Positions 1 to 11,909 of a stretch of 64,000 nt of DNA are shown here, one piece after another. The stretch's first letter is position 1, and each line of letters begins with the position of its first letter. The DNA is from Calliopsis andreniformis (Eukaryota > Arthropoda > Insecta > Hymenoptera > Andrenidae): positions 26,926,001 to 26,990,000 of the forward strand of contig NW_027480422.1 in the NCBI RefSeq assembly GCF_051401765.1, in the 5' to 3' direction. Below the pieces are notes generated by a model. That model ran no database searches. It saw nothing but the letters and a program-made list of their open reading frames with translations, and was not told the origin of the DNA. The translations under genes and the position numbers were made by a program.

Positions 1-32
1 CATCTAAGGCCCTAACTATTCGATGTGGTGGA

Positions 33-61
33 GCAACGCCCTAGAGTGAAGCCTAGGTTGC
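33..61. other. Conserved imperfect dyad (potential hairpin), one per monomer
   Basis: The first instance has arms GCAA (33-36) and CCTAG (40-44), pairing with CTAGG (53-57) and TTGC (58-61). There is a 3-nt bulge (CGC) in the left arm and an 8-nt loop. In monomer numbering this is 131-142 against 151-159. The same dyad recurs in most monomers because it falls in the most constant part of the unit. Many diverged monomers damage one arm, for example where CCTAGG becomes CCTAGA. Whether it extrudes or binds a protein cannot be judged from sequence. Confidence 0.7.
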
Positions 62-68
62 CCTGAAC

Positions 69-234
69 GTAGAAATGACCATAGCTTTCACACTGGTCGC
101 AATTATTCCTGTTATACAAGGGAAAAACTGTTGTATTTATATTGTATGTTATGCTTCTGGCGTTGACTTCTTAGGCCCTAACTATTCGATCTGGTGGAAC
201 AACGCCCTAGAGTGAAGCCTAGGTCGCCAGAAAC
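69..234 (+). repeat. Representative monomer (first complete unit) with consensus map
   Basis: Numbering the unit from the G of GTAGAAATGACCAT (1-14), the eye-built consensus is 166 bp. Landmarks are CACACTGGTTGCAATTAT (21-38), TATACGATGGAAAAACTG (45-62, with an A5 tract at 55-59), the octamer TTGTATTT twice (63-70 and 74-81), ATGCTTCTGGCGTTGACTTC (83-102), GGCCCTAACTATTCGAT (106-122), GGTGGAGCAACGCCCTAGAG (125-144) and CCTAGGTTGCCCGGAAC (150-166). Positions 125-166 plus 1-12 look most constant. Positions 13-20, 38-48 and 104-123 carry most subfamily variation; for example the stretch before TATAC appears as CCTGT, CGTTT, CATAT or CATTT. Base composition of the consensus is 69 G+C of 166. The unit length is 3n+1, so reading frames rotate with each monomer. 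Confidence 0.93.
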
Positions 235-944
235 GTAGAAATGACCATTACTTTCACTCTGGTTGCAATTATTCCTGTTATACGATGACAAAACTGTTCT
301 ATTTTTATTGTATTTTACGCTTCAGGCGTTGACTTCTAAGGCCGTAGCTAATCGATGTGGCGGGGCAACGCCCTAGAGTGAAGCCTAGGTTGCCCGGAAC
401 GCAGAAATGGCCATTACTTTCACGCTAGTTGCAATTATTCGTTTTATACGATGGAAAAACTGTTGTATTTTTACTGTATTTTATGCTTCCGGCGCTGATT
501 TCTAATTCCCTAACTATGCGATCTGGTGGAGCAACGCCCTACAGTTAAGCCTACGTTGCCCGGAACGTAGAAGTGACCTTTACTTTCACACTGTTTGCAA
601 ATATACATCATATACAATGGAAAAGCTGTTGTATTTATATTGGATTTTATGCTTCTGGCGTTGACTTCTTAGGCCCTCACTATTCGATCTGGTGGAACAA
701 CGACCTAGGGTGAAGCCTAGGTTGCCCGGAACGTAGAAATGACCATAACTTTCAACTGGTTGCAATAATTCGTTTTATTCGATGGGAAAACTGTTGTATT
801 TATATTGTATTTTATGCTTCTGGCGTTGACTTCTAAGGCCCTAGCTATTCGATGTGGTGGGGCAACGCCCTAGAGTGCAGCCTAGGTTTCCCGGTACGCA
901 GAAATGGCCATTACTTTCACACTGGTTGCAATTATTCGTTTTAT

Positions 945-1715
945 ACGATGGAAAAACTGTTGTTTTTATTTTGTATTTGGTGCTTCTGTCGTAGACTTCT
1001 TAGGCCCTAACTATTGGATCTGGTAGACCAACGACCTAGAGTGAACCCTAGGTTGCCCGGAACGTAGAAATGACCGTTACCTTCACACTGTTTGCGATTA
1101 TTCATTTTATACGATGGTAAAACTGTTGTACCTATGTTGTCTTTTATTCTTCTGGCGTTGACTTCTAAGGCCCTAACGATTCGATCTGGTGGAGCAACGC
1201 CCTACAGTTAAGCCTAGGTTGCCCGGAACGTAGAAATGACCATAACTTTCACACTGTTTGCAATCATTCATTTTATACGATGGAAAAGTTGTTGTATTTA
1301 TATTGTATTTTATGCATCTGGCGTTGGCTACTTAGGCCCTAACTATTCGATCTGGTGCAACAATGCCCTAGAGTGAAGCCTAGGTCGCCCGGAGCGTAGA
1401 AATGACCATAACTTTCACACTGGTTGCAATTATTCGTTTTATACAATGGAAAAACTGTTCTATTTATTTTGTATTTTATGCTTCGGGCGTTGACTTCTAA
1501 GGCCCTAACTATTCGATCTGGTGGAGCAACCGTCTAGAGTGAAGCCTAGGTTGCCCAGAACGTAGAAATGACCATTACCTTCACACTGCTTGCAATTATA
1601 CATTTTATACGATGGAAAAACTGTTGTACATATGATGTACTATATTCTTCTGGCGCTGAATTCTAAGTCCCTAGCTATTCGATCTGGTGGAGCAACGCCC
1701 TAGAGTGAAGCCTAG
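945..1715 (+). repeat. Block A, copy 1 (about 4.6 monomers)
   Basis: This segment reappears at 5,092-5,862, offset 4,147 bp, which is 25 monomers minus 3 bases. Shared private markers include a monomer lacking the usual ATG before CTTCTG (TATTTGGTGCTTCTGTCG near 980), the unusual TGGTAGACCAACG and the rare variant GTTGGCTACTTAGG near 1,325. I see a modest number of scattered substitutions between the copies, so this duplication is older than the 11.3-kb one further right. Confidence 0.85.
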
Positions 1716-2584
1716 ATTGCCCGGAACGTAGATATGACCATATCTTCCACACTGGTTGCAATTATTCGTTTTATACCATGGAAAAACTGTTGTATTTATG
1801 TTGTATTTTATGCTTCTGGCGTCGACTTCTTAGGCCCTAACTATGCTATCTGGTGCAGCAACGCCCTACAGTTAAGCCTAGGTGCCCGGAACGTAGAAAT
1901 GACCATAACTTTCACACTGTTTGCAATCATTCATTTTATACGATGGAAAAACTGATGTATTTATATTATATTTTATGCTTCAGGCGTTGACTTCTAAGGC
2001 CGTAGATATTCGATGTGGTGGAGCAACGCCCTAGAGTGTAGCCTAGGTTGCCCGGAACGTAGAAATGACCATTACTTCCACACTGTTTGCAATTATTCAT
2101 ATTATACAGTGGACAAACTGTTGTATTTATATTGCATTTTATGCTTCTGGCATTGACTTCTAAGGCCCTAGCTATTCGATGTGGTGGAGCAACGCCCTAG
2201 AGTGAAGCCTAGGTTGCCCGGAAAGTAGAAATGACCATTACCTCCACACTGTCTGCAATTATTCGTTTTATACAATGGAAAAGCTGTTGTATTTATATTG
2301 TTTTTTATAGTTATGGTGTTGACTTCTAAGGCCGTAGCCATTCGATGAGGTGGAGCAACGCCCTAGAGTGAAGCCTAGGTTGCCCGGAACGTAGAAATGA
2401 CCATGTCTTTCACACTGGTTGCAATTATTCCTGTTATACGATGGAAAAACTGTTGTATTTATATTATATTTTATGTTTCAGGCGTTGACTTCTAGGGCCG
2501 TAGCTATTCGATGTGGTGGAGAAACGCCCTAGAGTGAAGCCTAGGATGCCCGGAAAGTAGAAATGACCATTACCTTCACACTGC

Positions 2585-3897
2585 TTGCAATTATACATTT
2601 TATACGATGGAAAAACTGTTGTACATATGTTGTATTTTATTCTTCTGGCGCTGAATTCTAAGTCCCTAGCTATTCGATCTGGAGGAGCAACGTCCTAGAG
2701 TGAAGCCTAGGTTACCCGGAACATAGAAATGACCAGTACTTTCACACTGGTTGCAGCTTTCCTGTTATACGATGGAAAAACAGTTGCATTTTTAATGTAT
2801 TTTATGCTTCTGGCGTTGTATTCAAAGTCCCTAACTATTCGACCTGGTGAAGCAACGCCCTTGAGTTAAGCCAAGGTTGCCCGGAACGAAGAAATGACCA
2901 TCGCCTTCACTCTGGTTGCAATTATTCCTGTTATACGACGGAAAAACAGTTGTATTTATATTATATTTTATGCTTCAGGCGTTGACTTCTAAGGCCGTAG
3001 CTATTCGGTGTGGTGGAGCAACGCCATAGAGTGAAGCCTAGATTGCCCGGAACGCAGAAATGACCATTACTTTCACACTGGTTGCAATTATTCATGTTAT
3101 ACGATGGAAAAACTGTTGCATTTCTATTGTATTTTATGCTTCTGGCGTAGACTTCTTAGGCCCTAACTATTCGATCTGGTGGAGCAACTCCCTAGAGAGA
3201 AGCCTAGATTGCCCGGAACGTAGAAATGACCATAACTATCAGACTGGTTGCAATTATTCGTTTTATACGATAGTAAAACTGTTGTATTTATATTGTTTTT
3301 TATAGTAATGCCGTTGACTTCTAAGGCCGTAGCTATTCGATGTGGTGGAGCAACGCCCTAGAGTGAAGTCTAGGTTGCCCGGAACATAGAAATGACCATA
3401 TCTTTCACACTGTTTGCAATTATTCCTGTTATACGATTGAAAAACTGTTGTATTTATATTGTATTTTATGCTTCTGGCGTTGACTTCTAAGGCCGCAGCT
3501 ATGCGATGTGGTGGAGCAACGCCCTAGACTGAAGCCTAGGTTGCCCGGAACGTAGAAATGACCATACCTTTCACACTGGTTGCAATTATTCCTGTTATAC
3601 AAGGGAAAAACTGTTGTGTTTATATTGTATTTTATGCTTCTGGCGTTGACTTCCTGGGCCCTAACTACTCTATCTGGAGGAGCAACGCCCTAGAGTGAAG
3701 GCTAGGTTGCCCGGAATGCAAAAATGACCATCACTTTCACACTGGTGGCAATTATTCCTGTTGTACGATGGAAAAACTTTTTTTTTTTATTGTATTTCTA
3801 GCTTCGGGCGCTGACTTCTAACGTCATAACTATTGGATCTGGTGGAGCAACGCCCTAGGGTGAAGCCTAGGTTGCCCGGAACGTAGAAATGACCATA
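2585..3897 (+). repeat. Block B, long copy
   Basis: The segment 2,585-3,234 matches 5,903-6,552 at offset 3,318 (20 monomers minus 2). After 3,234 the match stops and resumes at 3,401 against 6,553 at offset 3,152, ending at 3,897/7,049. The offset change is exactly 166, so this copy holds one monomer (about 3,235-3,400) that the other lacks. Private markers shared by both copies are GGAGGAGCAACGTCCTAG, a shortened GGTTGCAGCTTTCC, and an 11-T run. Confidence 0.88.
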
Positions 3898-5091
3898 ACT
3901 TTCATACTGGGTGCAATTATTCGTTTTATACGATGGAAAAACTATTGTATTTATATTGTATTTTATGCTTCTGGCGTTGACTTCTAAGTCCCTAGCTATT
4001 CGATCTGGTGGAGCAATGCCCTAGAGAGAAGCCTAGGTTGCCCGGAACGTAGAAATTACCATTACTTCCACACTGTTTGAAATTATTCATATTATACAGT
4101 GGACAAACTGTTGTATTTATATTGCATTTTATGCTTCTGGCGTTGACTTCTTAGGCCCTAACTATTCGATCTGGTGGAGCAATGCCCTAGAGAGAAGCCT
4201 AGATTTCCCGGAACGTAGAAATGACCATTACCTTCAGGCATGTTGCAATTGTTCCTGTAATACGATGAAAGAACTGTTGTATTTATATTTTATTTTATGC
4301 TTCTGGCGTTGACTTCTAAGGCCCTAGCTATTCGATCTGGTGGTGCAACGCCCTAGAGTGAAGCCTAGGTTGCCCGGAACGTAGAAATGACCATTACTTC
4401 CACACTGTTTGCAATTATTCGTTCTATACAATGGACAAACTGTTGTATTTATATTGCATTTTATGCTTCTGGCATTGACATCTAAGGCCCTAGCTATTCG
4501 ATGTGGTGGAGCAACGCCCTAGAGTGAAGCCTAGGTTGCCCAGAACGTAGAATGGACCATTACCTTCACACTGCTTGCAATTATACATTTTATACGATGG
4601 ACAAACCGTTGTACATATGTTGTATTTTATTCTTCTCGCGCTGAATTCTAAGTCCCTAGCTATTCTATCTGGTGGAGCAACGTCCTAGAGTGAAGCCTAG
4701 GTTACCCGGAACATAGAAATGACCATTACTTTCACACTGGTTGCAATTATACATGTTATACGATGGAAAAACTGTTGTACTTCTATTGCATTTTATGCTG
4801 CTGGCGTTGACTTCTAAGTCCCTAGCTATTCGATCTGGTGGAGCAACGCCCTAGAGTGAAGCCTAGGCTGCGCGGGACGTAGAAATGACCATCACCTTCC
4901 CTCTGGTTGCAATTATTCCTGTTATACTACGGAAGAACTGTTGTATTTATATTATATTTTATGCTTCAGGCGTTGACTTCTAAGGCCGTAGATATTCGAT
5001 GTGGTGGAGCAACGCCCTAGAGTGAAGCCTAGGTTGCCCGGAACGTAGAAATGACCATTGCTTCCACACTGTTTGCAATTATTCGTTTTAT

Positions 5092-5862
5092 ACGATGGAA
5101 AAACTGTTGTTCTTATTTTGTATTTGGTGCTTCTGTCGTAGACTTCTTACGCCCTAACTATTGGATCTGGTAGACCAACGACCTAGAGTGAACCCTAGGT
5201 TGCCCGGAACGTAGAAATGACCATTACCTTCACACTGTTTGCGATTATTCATTTTATACGATGCTAAAACTGTTGTACCTATGTTGTCTTTTATTCTTCT
5301 GGCGTTGACTTCTAAGGCCCTAACGATTCGATCTGGTGGAGCAACGCCCTACAGTTAAGCCTAGGTTGCCCGGAACGTAGAAATGACCATAACTTTCACA
5401 CTGTTTCCAATCATTCATTTTATACGATGGAAAAGCTGTTGTATTTATATTGTATTTTATGCATCTGGCGTTGGCTACTTAGGCCCTAACTATTCGATCT
5501 GGTGCAACAATGCCCTAGAGTGAAGCCTAGGTCGCCCGGAACGTAGAAATGACCATAACTTTCTCACTGGTTGCAATTCTTCGTTTTATACAATGGAAAA
5601 ACTGTTCTATTTATTTTGTATTTTATGCTTCGGGCGATGACTTCTAAGGCCCTAACTATTCGATCTGGTGGAGCAACGCTCTAGAGTGAAGCCTAGGTTG
5701 CCCAGAACGTAGAAATGACCATTACCTTCACACTGCTTGCAATTATACATTTTATACGATGGAAAAACTGTTGTACATATGTTGTACTATATTCTTCTGG
5801 CGCTGAATTCTAAGTCCCTAGCTATTCGATCTGGTGGAGCAACGCCCTAGAGTGAAGCCTAG
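5092..5862 (+). repeat. Block A, copy 2
   Basis: Partner of 945-1,715 at an offset of 25 monomers minus 3 bases. It is followed within about 40 bp by the second copy of block B, so two segments that lie about 0.9 kb apart on the left (A ends 1,715, B begins 2,585) have been brought together here. That arrangement implies a deletion or a second exchange after the first copying event. Confidence 0.85.
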
Positions 5863-5902
5863 GTTGCGCGGAACGTAGAAATGACCATGTCTTTCACACT
5901 GG

Positions 5903-7049
5903 TTGCAATTATACATTTTATACGATGGAAAAACTGATGTACATATGTTGTATTTTATTCTTCTGGCGCTGAATTCTAAGTCCCTAGCTATTCGATCTGG
6001 AGGAGCAACGTCCTAGAGTGAAGCCTAGGTTACCCGGAACATAGAAATGACCAGTACTTTCACACTGGTTGCAGCTTTCCTGTTATACGATGGAAAAACA
6101 GTTGCATTTTTATTGTATTTTATGCTTCTGGCGTTGTATTCAAAGTCCCTAACTATTCGTCCTGGTGAAGCAACGGCCTTGAGTTAAGCCAAGGTTGCCC
6201 GGAACGAAGAAATGACCATCGCCTTCACTCTGGTTGCAATTATTCCTGTTATACGACGGAAAAACAGTTGTATTTATATTATATTTTATGCTTCAGGCGT
6301 TGACTTCTAAGGCCGTAGCTATTCGGTGTGGTGGAGCAACGCCATAGAGTGAAGCCTAGATTGCCCGGAACGCAGAAATGACCATTACTTTCACACTGGT
6401 TGCAATTATTCATATTATACGATGGAAAAACTGTTGCATTTCTATTGTATTTTATGCTTCTGGTGTAGACTTCTTAGGCCCTAACTATTCGATCTGGTGG
6501 AGCAACTCCCTAGAGAGAAGCCTAGATTGCCCGGAACGTAGAAATGACCATATCTTTCACACTGTTTGCAATTATTCCTGTTATACGACTGAAAAACTGT
6601 TGTATTTATATTGTATTTTATGCTTCTGGCGTTGACTTCTAAGGCCGCCGCTATGCGATGTGGTGGAGCAACGCCCTAGACTGAAGCCTAGGTTGCCCGG
6701 AACGTAGAAATGACCATACCTTTCACACTGGTTGCAATTATTCCTGTTATACAAGGGAAAAACTGTTGTGTTTATATTGTATTTTATGCTTCTGGCGTTG
6801 ACTTCCTGGGCCCTAACTACTCTATCTGGAGGGGCAACGCCCTAGAGTGAAGGCTAGGTTGCCCGGAATGCAAAAATGTCCATCACTTTCACACTGGTGG
6901 CAATTATTCCTGTTATACGATGGAAAAACTTTTTTTTTTTATTGTATTTCTAGCTTCGGGCGCTGACTTCTAACGTCATAACTATTGGATCTGGTGGAGC
7001 AACGCCCTAGGGTGAAGCCTAGGTTGCCCGGAACGTAGAAATGACCATA
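5903..7049 (+). repeat. Block B, short copy (one monomer fewer)
   Basis: Partner of 2,585-3,897. At 6,552/6,553 the sequence jumps from the equivalent of 3,234 to the equivalent of 3,401, both inside the constant GACCATA of the monomer, so one whole unit has been lost in register. After 7,049 the sequence again continues as the equivalent of 3,401 (TCTTTCACACTGTTTGC), so the same monomer type is used twice within 500 bp. Confidence 0.87.
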
Positions 7050-7156
7050 TCTTTCACACTGTTTGCAATTATTCCTGTAAACGATTGAAAAACTGTTGTA
7101 TTTATATTGTATTTTATGCTTCTGGCGTTGACTTCTAAGGCCGCAGCTATGCGATG

Positions 7157-7762
7157 TGGAGGAATAACGCCCTAGAGTGAAGCCTAGGTTGCCCGGAACG
7201 TAGAAATGACCATAACTATCAGACTGATTGCAATTATTCATTTTATACAATGGAAAAACTGTTGTATTTATATTGTATTTTCTAGTTATGGCGTTGACTT
7301 CTAAGGCCGTAGCTATTCGATGTGGTGGAGCAATGCCCTAGATTGAAGCCAAGGTTGCCCGGAACGTAGAAATGACCATACCTTTCACACTGGTTGCAAT
7401 TACTCCTGTTATACGATGGAAAAACTGTTGTATCTATTTTGTATTTTATGCTTCTGGCATTGACTTCTAAGGCGCTAACTATTCGATGTGGTGGACCAAT
7501 GCCCTAGACTGAAGCCTAGGTTGCCCGGAACGTAGAAATGACCATACCTTTCACACTGGTTGCAATTACTCCTGTTATACGATGGAAAAACTGTTGTATC
7601 TATTTTGTATTTTATGCTTCTGGCATTGACTTCTAAGGCGCTAACTATTCGATGTGGTGGAGCAACGCCCTAGAGTGAAGCCTAGGTTGCCCGGAACGTA
7701 GAAATGACCATAGCTTTCACACTGGTTGCAATTATTCCTGTTATACGATGGACAAACTGTTG
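7157..7762 (+). repeat. Block C, copy 1 (about 3.6 monomers)
   Basis: Matches 11,304-11,909 at offset 4,147, the same offset as block A. Shared private markers are TATTTTCTAGTTATGGC, GATTGAAGCCAAGG and two successive copies of a monomer with TTACTCCTG and AAGGCGCTAAC. The match ends abruptly after GATGGACAAACTGTTG. Confidence 0.88.
7374..7705 (+). repeat. Two adjacent near-identical monomers
   Basis: The units beginning at GACC 7,374 and 7,540 (spacing 166) share the private variants CAATTACTCCTG, ATCTATTTTG, GGCATTGAC and AAGGCGCTAACTATTCGATG. Neighbouring monomers in this array normally differ at many sites, so this is a one-unit tandem duplication. It was already present when block C was copied, because the pair is also found at about 11,521-11,852. 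Confidence 0.9.
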
Positions 7763-10250
7763 GATTTTTATTGTACGTTATGCTTCTGGCGTTGACTTCT
7801 TAGGCCCTAACTATTGGATCTGGTGGAGCAACGCCTAGAGTGAAGCCTAGGTTGCCCGGAACGTAGAAATGACCATAACCTTCATACTGATTGCAATTAT
7901 TCGTTTTATACGATGGAAGAACTGTTGTACTTATATTGCATGTTATGCCTCTGGCGTTGACTCCTAAGGCCGTAGCTATTCGATCTGGTGGAACAGCGCC
8001 CTAGAGTGAAGCCTAGGTTGCCCGGAACGTAGAAATGACCATCACTTTCACACTGGTTGCAATTATTCCTGTTATACGATGGAAAAACTGTTGTATCTAT
8101 TTTGTATTTTATTCTTCTGGCGTTGACTTCTTAGGTCCTAACTACTGGATCTGGTGGAGCAACGCCCTCCGGTGAAGCCCAGGTTGCCCGGAACGTAGAA
8201 ATGACCATAACTCTCATACTGATTGCAATTATTCGTATTATTCGATGGAAAATCTGTTGTATTTATATCGTACTTTATGCGTCTGGAGTTGTTTTCTAAG
8301 GCCCTAACTATTCAACCTGGTGGACCAACGCCCAAGAGTGAAGCCCAGGTTGCACGGAACCTACAAATGCCAATTACTTTCACACTGGTTGTAATTATTC
8401 CTGTTATACGATGAAAAAACTGCTGTATTTTTATTTTATTTTATGCTTCTGGCGTTGACTTCTAAGGCCCTTGCTATTCGATCTGGTGGACCAACGCCCT
8501 AGAGCGAAACCTAGGTTGCCCGAAAAGTGGAAATGACCATTGCCTCCACACTGTTTGCAATTATTCGTTTTATACAATGGAAAAACTGTTGTATTTACAT
8601 TGTTTTTTATAGTTATGGCGTTGACTTCTGAGGCCGTAGCTATTCGATGTGCTGGAGCAACGCCCTACGGTGAAGCCTAGGTTGCCCGGAACGTAGAAAT
8701 GACCATGTCTTTCACACTGGTTGCAATTATTCCTGTTATGCGATGGAAAAACTGTTGTATTTATATTTTATTTTATGCTTCAGGCGTTGACTTCTAGGGC
8801 CGTAGCTATTCGATGTGGTGGAGAAACGCCCTAGAGTGAAGCCTAGGTTGCCCGGAACGTAGAAATGGCCATAGCTTTCACAGTGGTTGCAATTATTCCT
8901 GTGATACACGGAAAAACTGTTGTATTTATATTGTATTTTATGCTTCTGGCGTTCACTTCTTAGGCCCTAACTATACGATCTGGTGGAGCAACGCCCTGGA
9001 GTGAAGCCTAGGTTGCCCGGAATGTAGAAATGACCATCACTTTCACACTGGTTGCAATTATTCTTGTTATACGATGCAAAAACTGTTGTATTTATATTGT
9101 TTTTTATAGTTATGGCGTTGACTTTTAAGGCCGTAGCTATTCGATGTGGTGGAGCAACGCCCTAGAGTGAAGTCTAGTTTGCCCAGAACGTAGAAATGAC
9201 CATGTCTTTCACACTGGTTGCAATTACTGCTGTTATACGATGGAAAAACTGTTTTATTTCTATTGTATTTTATGCTTCTGGCGTTTACTTCTTAGGCCGT
9301 AGCTATCCGATGTGGTGGAGCAACGTCCTAGGGTGAAGCGTAAGTTGCCCGGAACGTAGAAATGACCATATCTTTCACACCGGTTGCAATTATTCCTGTT
9401 ATACGATGTAAAAACTGTTGTATTTCTATTGTATTTTATGCTTCTGGCGTTTGCTTCTTAGGCCCTAACTATTCGATCTGGTGGAGCAACGCCCTAGAGA
9501 GAAGCCTAAATTGCCCGGAACGTAGAAGTGACCATTACCTTCTGGCTTGTTGCAATTATTCCTGTTATACGGTGAAAAAACTGCTGTATTTCTATTGTAT
9601 TTTATGCTTCTGGCGTTGACTTCTTAGGCCCTAATTATTCGATCTGGTGGAGCAACGCCCTAGAGAGAAGCCTAGATTGCCCGGAACGTAGAAGCGACCA
9701 TTACCTTCTGGCGTGTTGCAATTATTGCTGTAATACGATGAAAAGAATGCTGTATTTTTATTGTATTTTATGCGTCTGGAATTGTTTTCTAAAGCCTTAA
9801 CTATTCGGTGTGGTGGAGCAACGCCCTAGAGCGAAACCTAGGTTGCCCGGAACGTAGAAATGATCATTACTTTCACACTGGTTGCAATTATTCCTGTTAT
9901 ACGATGGACAAACTGTTGGATTTTTATTGTACGTTATGCTTCTAGCGTTGTCTTCTTAGGCCCTAACTATTGGACCTGGTGGAGCAACGCCTAGAGTGAA
10001 GCCTAGGTTGCCCGGAATGTAGAAATGACCATAACCTTCATACTGATTGCAATTATTCATTTTATACAATGGAAAACCTGTTGCACTTATATTGTATTTT
10101 ATAGTCATGGCGTTGACTTCTAAGGCCGTAGCTATTCGATGTGGTGGAGCAATGCCCTAGAGTGAAGCCTAGGTTGCCCGGAACGTAGAAATGACCATAC
10201 CTTTCACACTGGTTGCAATTATTCCTGTTATACGATGAAAAAACTGTTAT
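7763..10250 (+). repeat. Individually diverged monomers with a recurrent two-monomer module
   Basis: About 15 monomers with no long close partner nearby. The part around 8,080-8,500 resembles 12,400-12,800 (offset 4,314, 26 monomers minus 2), sharing GGTCCTAAC, CTCCGGTGAAGC and the T-rich GGAGTTGTTTTCTAAGGC variant. A two-monomer module, CATTRCCTCCACACTG with TTTTTTATAGTTATGG followed by CATGTCTTTCACACTGG, occurs at about 8,527-8,840. It is also seen near 2,225, 10,517, 12,177, 50,505 and 56,310. No other feature was seen here. Confidence 0.75.
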
Positions 10251-10746
10251 ACTTATATTGCATGTTATGCCTCTGGCTTTGACTCCTAAGGCCCTAGCTA
10301 TACGATGTGGTGGAGCAACGCCCTAGAGTGAAGCCTAGGTTGCCCGGAAAGTAGAAATGACCATTACCTCCACACTGTTTGCAATTATTCGTTTTATACA
10401 ATGGAAAAACTGTTGTATTTATATTGTTTTTTATAGCTACGGCGTTGACGTCTAAGGCCGTAGCTATTCGATGTGGTGGAGCAACGCCCTAGAGTGAAGT
10501 CTAGGTTGCCCGGAACGTAGAAATGACCATTACCTCCACACTGTTTGCAATTATTCGTTTTATACAATGGAAAAACTGTTGTATTTATATTGTTTTTTAT
10601 AGTTATGGCGTTGACTTTTAAGGCCGTAGCTATTCGAAGTGGTGGAGCAACGCCCTAGAGTGAAGTCTAGTTTGCCCGGAACGTAGAAATGACCATGTCT
10701 TTCACACTGGTTGCAATTATTCCTGTTATACGATGGAAAAACTGTT
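10251..10746 (+). repeat. Block D, copy 1 (3 monomers)
   Basis: Matches 11,911-12,406 at an offset of exactly 1,660 (10 monomers). I count three differences, at TAGCTACGG against TAGCTATGG, CGAAGTGG against CGATGTGG, and TTGCAATTATTCC against TTGCAATTCTTCC. Within the block the units at 10,351 and 10,517 are near-identical neighbours, another one-monomer duplication. The target lies just inside the left end of the 11.3-kb duplication, so the same 3-monomer block is also at about 23,192-23,687. Confidence 0.88.
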
Positions 10747-11303
10747 GTATTTATATTATATTTTATGCTTCAGACGTTGACTTCTAAGGCCGTAGATATT
10801 CGATGTGGTGGAGCAACGCCCTAGAGTGAAGCCGAGGTTGGCTGGAACGTAGAAATGACCATTACTTCCACACTGTTTGCAATTATTCATATTATACAGT
10901 GGACAAACTGTTGTATTTATATAGCATTTTATGCTTCTGGCATTGACTTCTAAGTCCCTAGCTATTCGATCTGGTGGAGCAACGCCCTAGAGTGAAGCCT
11001 AGGTTGCCCGGGACGTAGAAATGACCATCACCCTCACTCTGGATACAATTATACCTGTTATACGATGGAAAAACTGTTGTATTTATATTATATTTTATGC
11101 TTCAGGCGTTGCCTTCTAAGGCCGTAGATATTCGATGTGGTGGAGCAACGACCTAGAGTGAAGCCTAGGTTGCCCGGAACGTAGAAATGACCACCACTTT
11201 CACACTGGTTGCAATTATTCTTGTTATACGATGGAAAAACTGTTGTATTTATATTGTATATTATGCTTCTGGTGTAGACTTCTTAGGCCCTAGCTATTCG
11301 ATC

Positions 11304-11909
11304 TGGAGGAACAACGCCCTAGAGTGAAGCCTAGGTTGCCCGGAACGTAGAAATGACCATAACTATCAGACTGATTGCAATTATTCATTTTATACAATGG
11401 AAAAACTGTTGTATTTATATTGTATTTTCTAGTTATGGCGTTGACTTCTAAGGCCGTAGCTATTCGATGTGGTGGAGCAATGCCCTAGATTGAAGCCAAG
11501 GTTGCCCGGAACGTAGAAATGACCATACCTTTCACACTGGTTGCAATTACTCCTGTTATACGATGGAAAAACTGTTGTATCTATTTTGTATTTTATGCTT
11601 CTGGCATTGACTTCTAAGGCGCTAACTATTCGATGTGGTGGACCAATGCCCTAGACTGAAGCCTAGGTTGCCCGGAACGTAGAAATGACCATACCTTTCA
11701 CACTGGTTGCAATTACTCCTGTTATACGATGGTAAAACTGTTGTATCTATTTTGTATTTTATGCTTCTGGCATTGACTTCTAAGGCGCTAACTATTCGAT
11801 GTGGTGGAGCAACGCCCTATAGTGAAGCCTAGGTTGCCCGGAACGTAGAAATGACCATAGCTTTCACACTGGTTGCAATTATTCCTGTTATACGATGGAC
11901 AAACTGTTG
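11304..11909 (+). repeat. Block C, copy 2
   Basis: Partner of 7,157-7,762. It overlaps the left breakpoint of the 11,281-bp duplication at 11,821. The sequence right of 11,910 switches from block C to block D identity, so three independent copying events meet within about 90 bp here. Confidence 0.86.

Noticed and set aside
69..234. CENP-B box (pattern TTCGNNNNANNCGGG) in the monomer
   Set aside because: The best candidates, TTCGATCTGGTGGAG on the plus strand and the reverse of CCCGGAACGTAGAA, miss several of the nine essential bases, so I do not call it.
69..234. RNA polymerase III B box or tRNA-derived origin of the repeat
   Set aside because: The minus-strand GATCGAATA is close to GWTCRANNC but misses the final C, there is no matching A box at proper spacing, and no cloverleaf can be drawn.
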